A DNA stretch of 64,000 nucleotides from Roseivivax marinus (GCF_900109705.1 NZ_FOAI01000004.1:186001-250000), one strand, 5' to 3'; positions 55,548 to 64,000 are shown, counted from the stretch's first letter. Translations and numbers: made by a program. Notes: a model not told the origin generated them from the letters alone.

Positions 55548-56168
55548 ATGGACTGGTATTACGTGAAGGACGGTGCGCAGGAGGGGCCGGTCACCGAGGC
55601 CGACCTCGAGGAATTGGCCCGCGACGGGATCGTGCGCGGCGACACGCTGGTCTGGCGGCCGGGGCTGCAGGAATGGCAGCCGGCCTACGATCATGTGGCG
55701 GGCGTCACGCCTCCGCCGGTGACCCAGCGCGACACCAGCCTGCCGGAAGGCGTGCCCGGCAATCCGCGCGAGGCACACGCCTCGGGCGGCGCAGCGGCCA
55801 ATCACCGGGGCGCCGAGGGGCCGGACGCGGACTACACCGCGCAATCGGGCTTCGTGGACGCGGCCAAGAAGTTCTTCGGCAACTACGCCACCTTCTCGGG
55901 GCGCAGCAATCGCGGCGAGTTCTGGTTCTGGGTCCTCGACAATCTCGCGATCTCGCTTCTCGTTTCGTTTGTCCTCGGTGATACCGGGTCGAGCCTGTGG
56001 AGCCTCGTCACGCTGATCCCGTCCTTCGCGTTGGGCGCGCGGCGACTGCACGACATCGGCCGGTCGGGATGGTGGCAGCTTCTGATCCTGCTGCCGGTCG
56101 TCGGGCTGCTGGTCCTGATCTACTGGTTCGCACAGCGGCCCGAGCCGGGGCCGAACCGCTACGGCTGA
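55548..56168 (+). CDS. GYF_2 plus DUF805 membrane protein
   Basis: 206 aa. The N-terminal GYF_2-type domain (1-50: MDWYYVKDGAQEGPVTEADL, DTLVWRPGLQEWQPAYD) is followed by a disordered linker and the DUF805 membrane domain (about 100-200: FGNYATFSGRSNRGEFWFWV, LGARRLHDIGRSGWW). The combination is found in alphaproteobacteria. GYF_2 usually binds proline-rich peptides. No cell role is established. An upstream in-frame ATG at 55506 is possible but adds 14 residues not typical of the domain. Confidence 0.88.
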   Translation: MDWYYVKDGAQEGPVTEADLEELARDGIVRGDTLVWRPGLQEWQPAYDHVAGVTPPPVTQRDTSLPEGVPGNPREAHASGGAAANHRGAEGPDADYTAQSGFVDAAKKFFGNYATFSGRSNRGEFWFWVLDNLAISLLVSFVLGDTGSSLWSLVTLIPSFALGARRLHDIGRSGWWQLLILLPVVGLLVLIYWFAQRPEPGPNRYG

Positions 56169-56246
56169 CCGGCGCGGCTTGCACCGGGCGACGGGCATCT
56201 CTAGAAGCGCGGCGTCCGGGACACGAGATGACGGGAAGGGTCTGAC

Positions 56247-57344
56247 ATGGGCTTTCGCATGGGCATCGTGGGCTTGCCGAACGTGGGCAAGTCGACGCTC
56301 TTCAACGCGCTGACGAAAACCGCCGCGGCGCAGGCGGCGAACTTTCCCTTCTGCACGATCGAGCCCAACGTGGGCGACGTCGCGGTGCCGGACCGGCGCC
56401 TCGCGCAGCTGGCCGAGATCGCCAAGTCCAAGCAGGTGATCCCCGCGCGGCTGACCTTCGTGGACATCGCGGGCCTCGTGAAGGGCGCATCGAAGGGCGA
56501 GGGCCTCGGCAACCAGTTCCTCGCCAACATCCGCGAGGTCGACGCCATCGCCCACGTGCTGCGCTGCTTCGAGGACGAGGACGTCACCCACGTGGACGGC
56601 CGCGTCGACCCGGTGGCGGACGCCGAGACCATCGAGACCGAGCTGATGATCGCCGACATGGAGTCGATCGAGAAGCGGATGCAGAACCTCGTTCGCAAGA
56701 TCCGCGGCGGCGACAAGGAGGCAGTCCAGCAGGAGCGCCTGCTCAAGATGGCGATGGAGGCGCTGGAGAACGGCCAGCCCGCGCGCACCGTCGAGATCGC
56801 CGACGACGACCGCAAGGCATGGCGGATGCTGCAACTGCTGACGCAGAAGCCGGTACTCTACGTGTGCAACGTGGACGAGGCCGAGGCCGGCACCGGCAAT
56901 GCGCAGTCCGAGCGCGTGGCCGCCATGGCCGCCGAGCAGGGCAACGCCCACGTGGTGATCTCGGCCAAGATCGAGGAAGAGATCAGCCAGCTCGACGCCG
57001 AGGAGGCCGAGATGTTCCTCTCGGAGATGGGGCTGGAAGAAGCGGGTCTCGACCGGCTCATCAAGGCGGGCTACGGGCTCTTGCACCTCGAGACCTACTT
57101 CACCGTCGGGCCGAAAGAGGCGCGCGCCTGGACCATCCCCGTGGGCACGCTGGCGCCGCAGGCGGCGGGCGTCATCCACGGCGACTTCGAGAAGGGCTTC
57201 ATCCGCGCCGAGACCATCGGCTACGACGATTACGTCGCGCTGGGCGGCGAGCAGGCCGCCAAGGACGCCGGCAAGATGCGCGCGGAAGGCAAGGCCTACA
57301 CCGTGCGCGACGGCGACGTGATGCACTTCCTCTTCAACACCTGA
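56247..57344 (+). CDS. ychF: Redox-regulated ATPase YchF
   Basis: 365-aa OBG-family protein that binds ATP rather than GTP. G1 is GLPNVGKST (9-17), G3 [16 protein letters not shown], and the altered G4 NVDEAEAG explains the ATP preference. A helical insert (about 125-200) precedes the C-terminal TGS domain ([18 protein letters not shown], then [13 protein letters not shown]). It is linked to translation and oxidative-stress regulation in other bacteria. Monocistronic here. Confidence 0.96.
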   Translation: MGFRMGIVGLPNVGKSTLFNALTKTAAAQAANFPFCTIEPNVGDVAVPDRRLAQLAEIAKSKQVIPARLTFVDIAGLVKGASKGEGLGNQFLANIREVDAIAHVLRCFEDEDVTHVDGRVDPVADAETIETELMIADMESIEKRMQNLVRKIRGGDKEAVQQERLLKMAMEALENGQPARTVEIADDDRKAWRMLQLLTQKPVLYVCNVDEAEAGTGNAQSERVAAMAAEQGNAHVVISAKIEEEISQLDAEEAEMFLSEMGLEEAGLDRLIKAGYGLLHLETYFTVGPKEARAWTIPVGTLAPQAAGVIHGDFEKGFIRAETIGYDDYVALGGEQAAKDAGKMRAEGKAYTVRDGDVMHFLFNT

Positions 57345-57476
57345 GGCCGCGGCCGGCGCGTTGCTGTCCGCTGCGCGCCGTCCCGGGGCCGCGGGAACTT
57401 TTCACCCCCGGTTCGCCTTGAGGCAGTAGAGACCGCTTCCGCTGTTGGAGTGCGGTCCGGGGGGACTTGCATCGAC

Positions 57477-58595
57477 ATGACCGACCGACCGTCGCCAGCG
57501 CCCGGATCGCGCCCCGCGGCGTCCTGGCCGTTGACCATTCTGGCCAGCGTCACGCTCGTCGCTGCGCTGATCGTGGCGAAGGCCTTTCTCATGCCCATCG
57601 TGCTGGCTCTGCTGCTGAACCTCGTGTTCTCTCCCGTGCGCCGCTGGGCATCGCGGCGCGGCGTGCCGCCGGGGCTGACCTCGCTTGCCGTGGTGCTGGT
57701 GCTGTTCGTGGGCGTCGGCGCGCTGGCGCTCGCGCTGTCCGGCCCGATCCAGGATTACGCGCAGCGCGGACCCGAGATCGCCCAACAGGTTGAAAGCAAG
57801 CTGCGCTCGGTCTCGCAGATGATCGAACGCGTGTCGGAGGCCGGCAAGCAGGTGGGCGAGATGGCCGCCGGGGGCGACGAGGAGGCCGAGCGCGTGGTCG
57901 TGGCCGGGCCCGACCCGCTGACCATGCTGATCCTGTCGACGCCCGCGGTGCTGGCGCAGGCGTGCTTTACGCTGATCCTGCTGTTCTTCCTGATGTCATC
58001 GGGCGACCTGTTCTACGAGAAGATCGTGCAGGCGGCGCCGACCTTCGCGGACAAGCGGCGCGCCATCGGCGTGGCATACGACATCGAGCGCAAGCTCAGC
58101 CGCTACTTCGCGACCATCACCGTCATCAACTTCGGGCTGGGCGCGGCCATCGGCATCGCGCTCTGGGTGCTTGGAATGCCGAATCCGCTGCTCTTCGGAG
58201 TGATGGGCGCGCTTCTGAACTTCGTGCCGTTCATCGGTGCGGTGCTCGGAATGCTGCTGACCTTCGCCATCGGTATCGTCACCTTCGACATGCTGGGCCA
58301 GGCGGCGCTGGTCGCGGGCGTCTACTTCGGCCTGACGGCGATCGAGGGTCAGTTCGTTACACCCTACGCCGTGGGGCGGCGGCTCGAGCTGAACCCGGTC
58401 ATCGTCTTCATTGCCGTGGCCTTCTGGGGCTGGGCATGGTCGGTGATCGGAATGTTCATCGCCGTGCCGGTGCTGATCGCGATCCGCGTCTTCTGCGAGA
58501 ACGCCGAGCGGCTCCAGACCGTGGCGATCTTCCTCGCCGGGGCCGAACCCGAACGCGAGCCCGAGCCGTCGAAGACAGCCGGGGCAGGGCGCTGA
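57477..58595 (+). CDS. AI-2E family permease
   Basis: 372-aa membrane protein of the AI-2E/YhhQ-TqsA family. Hydrophobic segments flank a central soluble part (about 75-140), and the family motif is in MPNPLLFGVMGALLNFVPFI with IEGQFVTPYAVGRRLELNPV. Family members were linked to autoinducer-2 export or to sodium/proton exchange. No quorum-sensing genes are nearby. The ATG at 57477 is used, with an in-frame GTG at 57450 as an alternative. It is convergent with the formate dehydrogenase operon. Confidence 0.88.
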   Translation: MTDRPSPAPGSRPAASWPLTILASVTLVAALIVAKAFLMPIVLALLLNLVFSPVRRWASRRGVPPGLTSLAVVLVLFVGVGALALALSGPIQDYAQRGPEIAQQVESKLRSVSQMIERVSEAGKQVGEMAAGGDEEAERVVVAGPDPLTMLILSTPAVLAQACFTLILLFFLMSSGDLFYEKIVQAAPTFADKRRAIGVAYDIERKLSRYFATITVINFGLGAAIGIALWVLGMPNPLLFGVMGALLNFVPFIGAVLGMLLTFAIGIVTFDMLGQAALVAGVYFGLTAIEGQFVTPYAVGRRLELNPVIVFIAVAFWGWAWSVIGMFIAVPVLIAIRVFCENAERLQTVAIFLAGAEPEREPEPSKTAGAGR

Positions 58596-58641
58596 GGCAG
58601 GGCGCGCCGCGCTTCGGACAGTCCGGGCGCGGCGCGGCCGG

Positions 58642-58809
58642 TCACTCGGCCATCGGGTCGCCGGGCTCTTCGGGGCCGGCCTCGCCCAGCCGTACCGTGC
58701 GGTTGTCGGCGGTGGCCGTGGCCGAGGTGTGCTCGAGGCTGGTGAGGACGAACCACGCCCCCACGGTCAGGACGGCGAGCGCGACGAAGGCAAGCGCCAT
58801 GGACTTCAT
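58642..58809 (-). CDS. 55-aa single-span membrane peptide in the formate dehydrogenase operon
   Basis: Short gene with its own AAGGAG ribosome-binding site 7-8 bases before the ATG complementary to 58807-58809. The product starts MKSMALAFVALAVLTVGAWF, one membrane segment (about 3-20), then a soluble, acidic tail ending EEPGDPMAE. It begins 7 bp after the beta-propeller/cytochrome c gene, so it is the last gene of the operon. It may be a small accessory subunit of a membrane complex. I recognise no family. Confidence 0.6.
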   Translation of the reverse strand: MKSMALAFVALAVLTVGAWFVLTSLEHTSATATADNRTVRLGEAGPEEPGDPMAE

Positions 58810-58815
58810 GTCAGT

Positions 58816-60102
58816 TCACTCCTTTGGCGCCGTTTCGCGGCGCAGATAGTCGATCAGATCGGCGCGGTCCTCCGCGCCGGCGATGCGTTGCATCGGCATC
58901 TTGGTGCCGGGAACGTAGTGCGCGGGGCCGATTTCGAACAGCGCCGAGACGGTCTCGGCGGTCCAGGTGACATCACTGTCGGCCAGCGCGTCGGAATAGG
59001 GGTAGTCCGCGATCGCCCCCGCGAGACGGCCGAAAAGACCGGCCAGCGTCGGCCCGGCCCGGCGCGCCCCGTCGCCGGTCAGCGTGTGGCAGACCGAGCA
59101 CTTGTGCTTGAACTGCCGCTCGCCGTTCGGGACCGTGGCCGGGTCGGTGAGGAAGGCCGCATCCGCCGTGCTCATGGCGTCCTGCGCGTCCAGGTCGGCG
59201 AGGGGCCAGACGTGCACTGCCGCGTCGAGGCCCGCGGCGTAGAGGCGCGCGCCGTCGGGTGCGAAATCGAGCGACCAGATGGGGCCGCGGTCGGTGGCGC
59301 GAAAGTCGTGCAGCACGCTCCAATCGCCGGTCCGTGCCACGAGGATGTGGCCCTCGCCGTCGCCAATGACGAGGTGGCTGCCATCCGGCGAAACGGTCAG
59401 CGCAAGGATGGGACGGCGTCCGGCGGAGAGGTCGGCGATCTCGTCACCCGTCGCGGTGTCCAGGACCCTGGCGGTGCCGTCCACGGTGCCGTAGGCCAGC
59501 CATGCGCCGTCTGGGGCCAGCGCCATCCGGTTCACGCCGAAGCCGCCGGTCACGATCTGCCGCGCCTCGGTGCCTGTGGCGGCGTCCCACACCCGCACGG
59601 TGCCGTCGGCCGACGCGGTGAGCAGGGTGCGGGCGTCGAGGAAGGCGACGTCGTTGACCGGGCCGTCATGGCCGTTGAACTCTTGCAGCAACGTGCCGTC
59701 TGCCGCGGACCACAGACGCGCCGAGCCGTCCCAGCTGGCCGACGCCACGCGTTCGCCCTCGGGCGCCAGCGCCATGACCTTTCCGGCGTGGCCTTCGAGC
59801 CGCGCGGAGGGCGCGCCGTCGCGCCACAGGATCACGTCGAAATCGTCGGCGGCGGAAGCAAGCCCGCCGCCGGGCAGGAACGCCACCGCGTTCACCGCGG
59901 CGTCGTGCCCCTCGAGCCAACGCGGGTCCGCCCCGTTCCAGAGGCCCACCGAATTGTCGAAACTCGCCGTGGCGACCTGACCGTCGGGGGCGACGGTCAC
60001 ATCCATGACCGGACCGCCGTGCCCCTCGAGCAGGAGCGGGTCCGCCCCGGCGGCGCCGGCGGCGGACAGGCCCGCCGCCAGCGCCAGAGCCCCGCGGATC
60101 AT
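58816..60102 (-). CDS. WD40 beta-propeller fused to a c-type cytochrome
   Basis: 428 aa with a signal peptide (1-20), so periplasmic. Residues about 22-310 form seven or so WD40-like repeats (LLLEGHGGPVMDVTVAPDGQ, RVWDAATGTEARQ, HVWPLADLD). The C-terminus is a cytochrome c domain with CSVCH at 335-339 and a likely methionine ligand M402 in GTKMPM. The ATG overlaps the stop codon of the formate dehydrogenase gamma gene by 4 bp, giving coupled translation. It probably carries electrons linked to formate oxidation, with the propeller as a docking surface. Its partner is not known. Confidence 0.88.
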   Translation of the reverse strand: MIRGALALAAGLSAAGAAGADPLLLEGHGGPVMDVTVAPDGQVATASFDNSVGLWNGADPRWLEGHDAAVNAVAFLPGGGLASAADDFDVILWRDGAPSARLEGHAGKVMALAPEGERVASASWDGSARLWSAADGTLLQEFNGHDGPVNDVAFLDARTLLTASADGTVRVWDAATGTEARQIVTGGFGVNRMALAPDGAWLAYGTVDGTARVLDTATGDEIADLSAGRRPILALTVSPDGSHLVIGDGEGHILVARTGDWSVLHDFRATDRGPIWSLDFAPDGARLYAAGLDAAVHVWPLADLDAQDAMSTADAAFLTDPATVPNGERQFKHKCSVCHTLTGDGARRAGPTLAGLFGRLAGAIADYPYSDALADSDVTWTAETVSALFEIGPAHYVPGTKMPMQRIAGAEDRADLIDYLRRETAPKE

Positions 60103-61328
60103 TCCGCCGGCGTGGCCGAGCCAGCCCCGGACTTCTTCGGCGCGACGTCACCCTTCTTGAGCTTCTTCTCGGCCCAGATCGAGTGGTGCTCGCGGGCCCA
60201 CTGTTCCTCGACCCAGCCTTTGCCCATGGCGTCCCACGCGCCCTCCATCCCGATCGAACCGATGTAGATGTGGGCGATGATGATCGCCATCAGGACAAAG
60301 CCGACGATGGCGTGCCAAAGCTGCGAATACTGCATCTCGGCCTGCGGCGAGAGGGCGGTCGGCAGCGGATCGAAGCCGAACCAGCCGGGAACGCCCACGG
60401 CGTTGATCTTCTCGAAGGTGGGGGCGAACATCTGAAGTTCGAAGGGGAACAGCAGCGCTAGGCCCGACGCCGAGATCGACGCCCCGAACACGATCACCGA
60501 CCAGAAGATCAGCTTCTGTCCGGCATTGAACTTCTTCGCCGGCGGGTGGCCCTTGGTCAGCAGGCCGCCGCCCTTGAGGATCCAGTTCACGTCGGTCTTG
60601 TCGGGCAAGTTGGACCAGACCCACTGCACGAAGATCAGCACCAGTGCGATCATGAAGGCCCACGAGATGTTGTTGTGGATCCACTTCGAGCCGGTCGCGA
60701 CAAGGGCAAACGCCTCGTGTCCGAAGGTCGGGATCAGGAACTTGCGGCCCATGAGCGTGAGCAGACCCGTGATCGCGAGCACGATGAACGAGCCCGCCAA
60801 CAGCCAGTGGGAGAACCGCTCGATCGAGGTGAAGCGCAGCATGACACGCCCGGTCTTGGTGCCGTCGATGCGCACGCGGCCCTTGATGAGGTAGAACAGC
60901 GCCAGCGCAGCGATCGTGCCCAGCAGGAGGATGCCGCCCCAGAAGATCAGCGGCCCCTCGCGGACCTGCCACCACCACATCCCGCGATCCTGGATCAGGA
61001 TGTCGGTCGCGGGGCCGCGCACCTGGGTCGAGATCTGGTCCTCGTCGAAGCGGAAGGCCCGCCACAGGTCGGCGCCCGGATCACCGTTCACGCCGTCCAG
61101 TATTTCGGTGTCGTATTGCGGCGCCGCGCGGTCGCCAATCAGTTGCTCCTGGTTGATGTCGCCCTCGGCCAGCCCTTGCTGGCGGCGCATGATGTCCTCG
61201 ACGGTCTGCTCGCTGGCGAGGGACTCGTCGCCCGAGGGTGGATCGACCGCCTGCGCGGCGGCGCTCATGGGCGACAGCGTCGCCGCACCGAGCATCAGGC
61301 AGAAGTATAGCGTCAGAGCACGCAGCAT
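60099..61328 (-). CDS. Formate dehydrogenase gamma subunit (cytochrome b)
   Basis: 409-aa membrane anchor that takes electrons from the beta subunit to quinone through b hemes. It has a cleavable-looking N-terminus (1-25), a periplasmic stretch, then several membrane segments. Likely heme ligands are histidines in RFSHWLLAGSF, NNISWAF-neighbouring KWIHNN and LWHAIVGFVLM. The C-terminal tail is basic (EKKLKKGDVAPKK). The final codon overlaps the next gene's ATG. The order alpha-beta-(two extra)-gamma differs from a plain fdoGHI set. Confidence 0.92.
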   Translation of the reverse strand: MLRALTLYFCLMLGAATLSPMSAAAQAVDPPSGDESLASEQTVEDIMRRQQGLAEGDINQEQLIGDRAAPQYDTEILDGVNGDPGADLWRAFRFDEDQISTQVRGPATDILIQDRGMWWWQVREGPLIFWGGILLLGTIAALALFYLIKGRVRIDGTKTGRVMLRFTSIERFSHWLLAGSFIVLAITGLLTLMGRKFLIPTFGHEAFALVATGSKWIHNNISWAFMIALVLIFVQWVWSNLPDKTDVNWILKGGGLLTKGHPPAKKFNAGQKLIFWSVIVFGASISASGLALLFPFELQMFAPTFEKINAVGVPGWFGFDPLPTALSPQAEMQYSQLWHAIVGFVLMAIIIAHIYIGSIGMEGAWDAMGKGWVEEQWAREHHSIWAEKKLKKGDVAPKKSGAGSATPAE

Positions 61329-61380
61329 CTTCGGGTCCCCCCTTGTTCTTCGTCTTCCATGCCCGGTTGGGGCAAAATCG

Positions 61381-62388
61381 TCAGCTCCGGTCGTCTTCGA
61401 CCAGGTGGTAGAGGTGCTTGTAGGCCCGCAACGCCTCGGCGGTGTTGCCCAGCGTCTCGTGGGTTTCCGCGAGCAGCCGGCCGAAGCGGCGGGCCCAGCG
61501 GGGAAACGTCAGTTCGGCGGCGATCAGGGCACCCTTCTGCGCGGCCTCCAGCGCCTCGCCAGACGCGCCTGCCTCGGCGTCGATCAGGGCGCGCTGGTAA
61601 AGCAGGTTCAGCTCCGCGCGGCGGTCGCCCTCGGCCTCGGCGATCTCGAGGCCTTCGGCGATGTAGGTGCGGGCGCGGTCGGTAGCCTCGGACTGCCGGT
61701 GACAGGCTGCGACGGACGCCAGCGCGTGGGGCAGGATCACCCGGTTCGCCTGCGCCCGTGCGCCGGACAGCGCGCGCATGGCGTGGCTCAGCGCCTCCTG
61801 AAGGCGGCCGTCGGCCTCGTAGAGGCGGGCCAGCTCGTGGTGGACGCGCGGGATCTCGGGGCCGGCGGCGATGGACATCGCGTTCATCAGCGTGTCGGCG
61901 GCTTCCTTGACGTGGCGGCTGCGCTCGAGGATGCGGGCCTGCGCGCAGAGCAGGTCGATGCGCGTCTCCGGCGCCTCCTCGGCGCCGAGTGCGGCAAAGC
62001 CGCCCTCGACCGAGGCGCGGGCAAGGTCGCTGCGGCCGCGGGCAAGGTAGAGATCGGCGAAGATGGCGTGCAGGTCGGCCAGCGGTCCGGCCATGCGCGG
62101 GGTCTCGGCCAGGACCTCGAGCGCGCGGGCACCGAAATCGGCGGCGCCGTCGAGATCGCCGCGCCAGCGGGCCTGCCAGGCGATGGTGCGGGCGGCGAGC
62201 GCGGCGCTGGGACCGGGACGCTCGTCCTGGGTGCGCAGGCTCAGGACCTCGCGGGCGAGGCGCAGGCTCTCGGCGCGATCCTCCCAGCGCATCGCCCAGG
62301 CCTTGCGGTTGATGATGCCCGCATGGACCGGCGAGGCGGTCGGCGCCGTAATTGCGTCCGGGTGCGCTATGGGTCGCGGCGGTTGCAT
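61381..62388 (-). CDS. TPR-repeat protein within the formate dehydrogenase operon
   Basis: 335 aa, almost entirely helical, with about seven tetratricopeptide-like pairs (LADLHAIFADLYLARGRSDL, RVHHELARLYEADGRLQEAL, LLYQRALIDAEAGASGEAL). TPR proteins hold other proteins. Here the likely role is assembly or regulation of the dehydrogenase. No signal peptide is visible, so it is probably cytoplasmic. Its ATG follows the stop codon of the preceding 70-aa gene with no gap. The first 30 residues are low-complexity and the true start may be later (for example MRWEDRAESLRLARE). Confidence 0.75.
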   Translation of the reverse strand: MQPPRPIAHPDAITAPTASPVHAGIINRKAWAMRWEDRAESLRLAREVLSLRTQDERPGPSAALAARTIAWQARWRGDLDGAADFGARALEVLAETPRMAGPLADLHAIFADLYLARGRSDLARASVEGGFAALGAEEAPETRIDLLCAQARILERSRHVKEAADTLMNAMSIAAGPEIPRVHHELARLYEADGRLQEALSHAMRALSGARAQANRVILPHALASVAACHRQSEATDRARTYIAEGLEIAEAEGDRRAELNLLYQRALIDAEAGASGEALEAAQKGALIAAELTFPRWARRFGRLLAETHETLGNTAEALRAYKHLYHLVEDDRS

Positions 62389-62601
62389 CTAGATCCTTGG
62401 GTATCGCCGTCGGAACGGGATCGTGGTTGCGGTCTGGCTCATCGACGCATCGTCGTTGGCCGGGGTGGCGAAACGGTCCGCGTGGCGGGCAAGGACCGCG
62501 TTCAGATCGTCGGCGACATCGTCAGCGCCGCTTTTCTTCAGGACATCGCGCAGGTCTTCCAGGACAGGACGGACCCAGTCGATGCGGTACTTCTCGCTCA
62601 T
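62389..62601 (-). CDS. 70-aa conserved-looking protein upstream of the TPR gene
   Basis: MSEKYRIDWVRPVLEDLRDV begins a small acidic helical domain (1-45), followed by a polar tail ending PFRRRYPRI. Its TAG stop abuts the TPR start, suggesting coupled translation and a joint function. A hairpin lies between it and the beta subunit gene. I do not recognise the family. Confidence 0.65.
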   Translation of the reverse strand: MSEKYRIDWVRPVLEDLRDVLKKSGADDVADDLNAVLARHADRFATPANDDASMSQTATTIPFRRRYPRI

Positions 62602-62718
62602 CGTACACTTACCTTTTCCGGCCCGCGAGTGTGCAGGCGGTCAGTCGGGCAGGTCCGGTACGCAGGGTCCGCGCAGGCCCGGGGAAATCCGCCGGTTCCG
62701 GGTGCGCGGCCGTTTTGG

Positions 62719-62745
62719 ACCACCCCGCCGAAACGGCGGGATGGT
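62719..62745 (-). other. Hairpin between formate dehydrogenase beta and the 70-aa gene
   Basis: On the minus strand ACCATCCCGCCG, loop TTT, CGGCGGGGTGGT: 12 pairs with one T-G. No T run follows, so it is more likely an mRNA-stability or attenuation element that sets different expression for the two halves of the operon. Confidence 0.65.
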
Positions 62746-62780
62746 TGAAGCGTATCACGTTTCCGCGAGACAGCCAGAGA

Positions 62781-63374
62781 TTAGCCGTCCCGTTGCTCGT
62801 ACGCGGTGCCCCAGCCCCACGCTCCGCTGCCGAAGCCGCGGGCCACGACGCGCTCGCGGTAGATGTCGGCGACGTCGTCGCCGTCACCCGCGAGAAGCGC
62901 CTTGGTCGAGCACATCTCGGCGCAGATGGGCAGCTTGCCCTCGGCGATCCGGTTGCGGCCGTACTTCTGGAACTCGATTTCGGACGTGTCCTCTTCGGGG
63001 CCGCCGGCGCAGAAGGTGCACTTGTCCATCTTGCCGCGGCTGCCGAAGTTGCCGGCCTGCGGGTACTGCGGCGCGCCGAAGGGGCAGGCGTAGAAGCAGT
63101 AGCCGCAGCCGATGCAGAGGTCCTTGGAGTGCAGGACGATGCCCTCGGAGGTCTGGTAGAAGCAGTCCACCGGGCAGACGGCCATGCAGGGCGCGTCCGA
63201 GCAGTGCATGCAGGCGACCGAGATCGAGCGTTCGCCCGGCTGGCCGTCTTGGATTGTCACCACGCGGCGGCGGTTGATGCCCCACGGAATCTCGTGCTCG
63301 TTCTTGCAGGCGGTGACGCAGGCGTTGCACTCGATGCAGCGTTCGGCGTCGCAGAGAAATTTTGCGCGTGCCAT
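62781..63374 (-). CDS. Formate dehydrogenase beta subunit (FDH3 type, four 4Fe-4S)
   Basis: 197-aa electron-transfer subunit. The first cluster motif is [11 protein letters not shown] (C13, C16, C19, C23). Further cysteine groups are [14 protein letters not shown] and [16 protein letters not shown], and the last set is in KCTFCAGG with [10 protein letters not shown], enough for four 4Fe-4S clusters. It takes electrons from the molybdenum subunit, whose gene ends 14 bp upstream, and hands them to the cytochrome b subunit. It has no membrane anchor of its own. Confidence 0.95.
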   Translation of the reverse strand: MARAKFLCDAERCIECNACVTACKNEHEIPWGINRRRVVTIQDGQPGERSISVACMHCSDAPCMAVCPVDCFYQTSEGIVLHSKDLCIGCGYCFYACPFGAPQYPQAGNFGSRGKMDKCTFCAGGPEEDTSEIEFQKYGRNRIAEGKLPICAEMCSTKALLAGDGDDVADIYRERVVARGFGSGAWGWGTAYEQRDG

Positions 63375-63388
63375 ATCTCGTTATCTCC

Positions 63389-64000
63389 TCACACGGCCTC
63401 GATGCGGCAAAGCGTTGCCTTGGTTTCCTGCATCTGCGTGACCGAGTCGTAGCCATAGGTCTGTGCGGTGTTGCAGCTTTCGCCGAGGACGTAGGGATCA
63501 GCGCCCTCGGGATATTTCGAGCGCAGGTCCTCGCCCTGCCAGAAGCCGCCGAAGTGGAACGGCATGAAGGCGACGCCCTCGCCGACCCGCTCGGTGACCA
63601 TGGCCATCACGTTGACCTTGCCGCCGTTGGGACCGTGGACCCAGACCATTGCACCGTCACGCACGCCGAGATTGTTGGCGTCGCGCGGGTTGATCTCGAT
63701 GAACATGTCCTGCTGCAGCTCGGCCAGCCAGGGGTTCGACCGGGTCTCGTCGCCGCCGCCCTCGTACTCGACCAGACGGCCGGAGGTGAGGGTGATCGGG
63801 AAGTCGCCCGAGTAGTCGGTCTCCTGGATCGACCTGTAAAGCGTCGGCACCCGCCAGAACTGCTTGTCCTCGTAGGTCGGGTAGTCCGCCACCAGGTCGT
63901 AGCGCGGCGTGTAGAGCGGCTCGCGGTGCTTCGGCACCGGGTCGGGGAAGGTCCAGACCACCGCACGCGCCTTGGCGTTGCCGTAGGGTGCGCAGCCGTG
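63389..64000 (-). CDS. Formate dehydrogenase alpha subunit, C-terminal part (cut by window edge)
   Basis: The last 203 residues of a molybdopterin oxidoreductase. The visible part is the molybdopterin-dinucleotide-binding domain: FPITLTSGRLVEYEGGGDET, MFIEINPRDANNLGVRDGAM and VAFMPFHFGGFWQGEDLRS, with NTAQTYGYDSVTQMQETKAT at the end. The catalytic residue (Cys or selenocysteine), the 4Fe-4S site and any twin-arginine signal are beyond the right edge. It is the first seen gene of the operon. Confidence 0.92.
   Translation of the reverse strand, partial: HGCAPYGNAKARAVVWTFPDPVPKHREPLYTPRYDLVADYPTYEDKQFWRVPTLYRSIQETDYSGDFPITLTSGRLVEYEGGGDETRSNPWLAELQQDMFIEINPRDANNLGVRDGAMVWVHGPNGGKVNVMAMVTERVGEGVAFMPFHFGGFWQGEDLRSKYPEGADPYVLGESCNTAQTYGYDSVTQMQETKATLCRIEAV

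Noticed and set aside
57388-57420. GGAAC as a general-stress (EcfG) -35 element before the AI-2E gene
   Set aside because: No CGTT-type -10 at the required distance.

Overview
The window looks like chromosomal DNA of a high-GC marine-type alphaproteobacterium of the order Rhodobacterales (Roseobacter/Paracoccaceae group). The reasons are a gene-transfer-agent (GTA) locus next to cysE, an E1-beta pyruvate dehydrogenase carrying its own lipoyl domain, a DUF1013 protein, an alphaproteobacterial GTTC-N7-GTTC LexA box, carboxynorspermidine-route polyamine genes and an FDH3-type formate dehydrogenase cluster. I saw no tRNA, rRNA, CRISPR array or intact insertion sequence.

Layout. 1-3.3 kb: start of cobT (cut by the left edge), a YmdB-like phosphodiesterase and an SLC13 permease. 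3.4-6.1 kb: the wreck of a GTA cluster, in which g1 and the first part of the terminase g2 are joined directly to the C-terminal half of the tail-tip protein g15. 6.5-12.3 kb: cysE, a CorA transporter and a divergent pyruvate dehydrogenase-like operon whose E2-like protein has lost its lipoyl domain and its catalytic histidine. 12.5-21 kb: sdaA, rpiA, a glutathione reductase with an internal insertion, and hflK-hflC-DUF2065-degP (membrane protein quality control). 21-28.1 kb: small lipoproteins, a DnaE2 tail fragment still sitting behind an SOS box, a 2Fe-2S ferredoxin, RNase T2, DUF1013 and a nitrate/nitrite-sensor-like chemoreceptor preceded by a large hairpin. 28.1-33 kb: dnaX-ebfC-recR and an acyl-CoA synthetase. 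33-41 kb: an ArsR regulator, pcaB-pcaD, a sulfotransferase-like gene, trpB, mscS, DUF2237 and a beta-lactamase-fold hydrolase. 41-46.3 kb: rplY and pth, an MFS transporter, lldD and a ZIP transporter ending in two perfect palindromes. 46.3-58.6 kb: trpA, the polyamine pair nspC and carboxynorspermidine synthase, a type II NADH dehydrogenase, DUF1007 with a NicO nickel/cobalt exporter, MATE, DUF805, ychF and an AI-2E-family permease. 58.6-64 kb, minus strand: a formate dehydrogenase operon (alpha, cut by the right edge; beta; a 70-aa protein; a TPR protein; cytochrome b gamma; a beta-propeller/cytochrome c fusion; a 55-aa membrane peptide).

Most of the window is ordinary housekeeping. The items that stand out are two deletion relics (the GTA and what appears to be the imuA-imuB-dnaE2 mutasome), the catalytically odd pyruvate dehydrogenase-like operon, the start-codon hairpin in front of the chemoreceptor, the paired TTAGCTAA-centred palindromes, and the accessory genes inside the formate dehydrogenase operon. 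All functional calls are from reading sequence and remembered family features. No database search was run.
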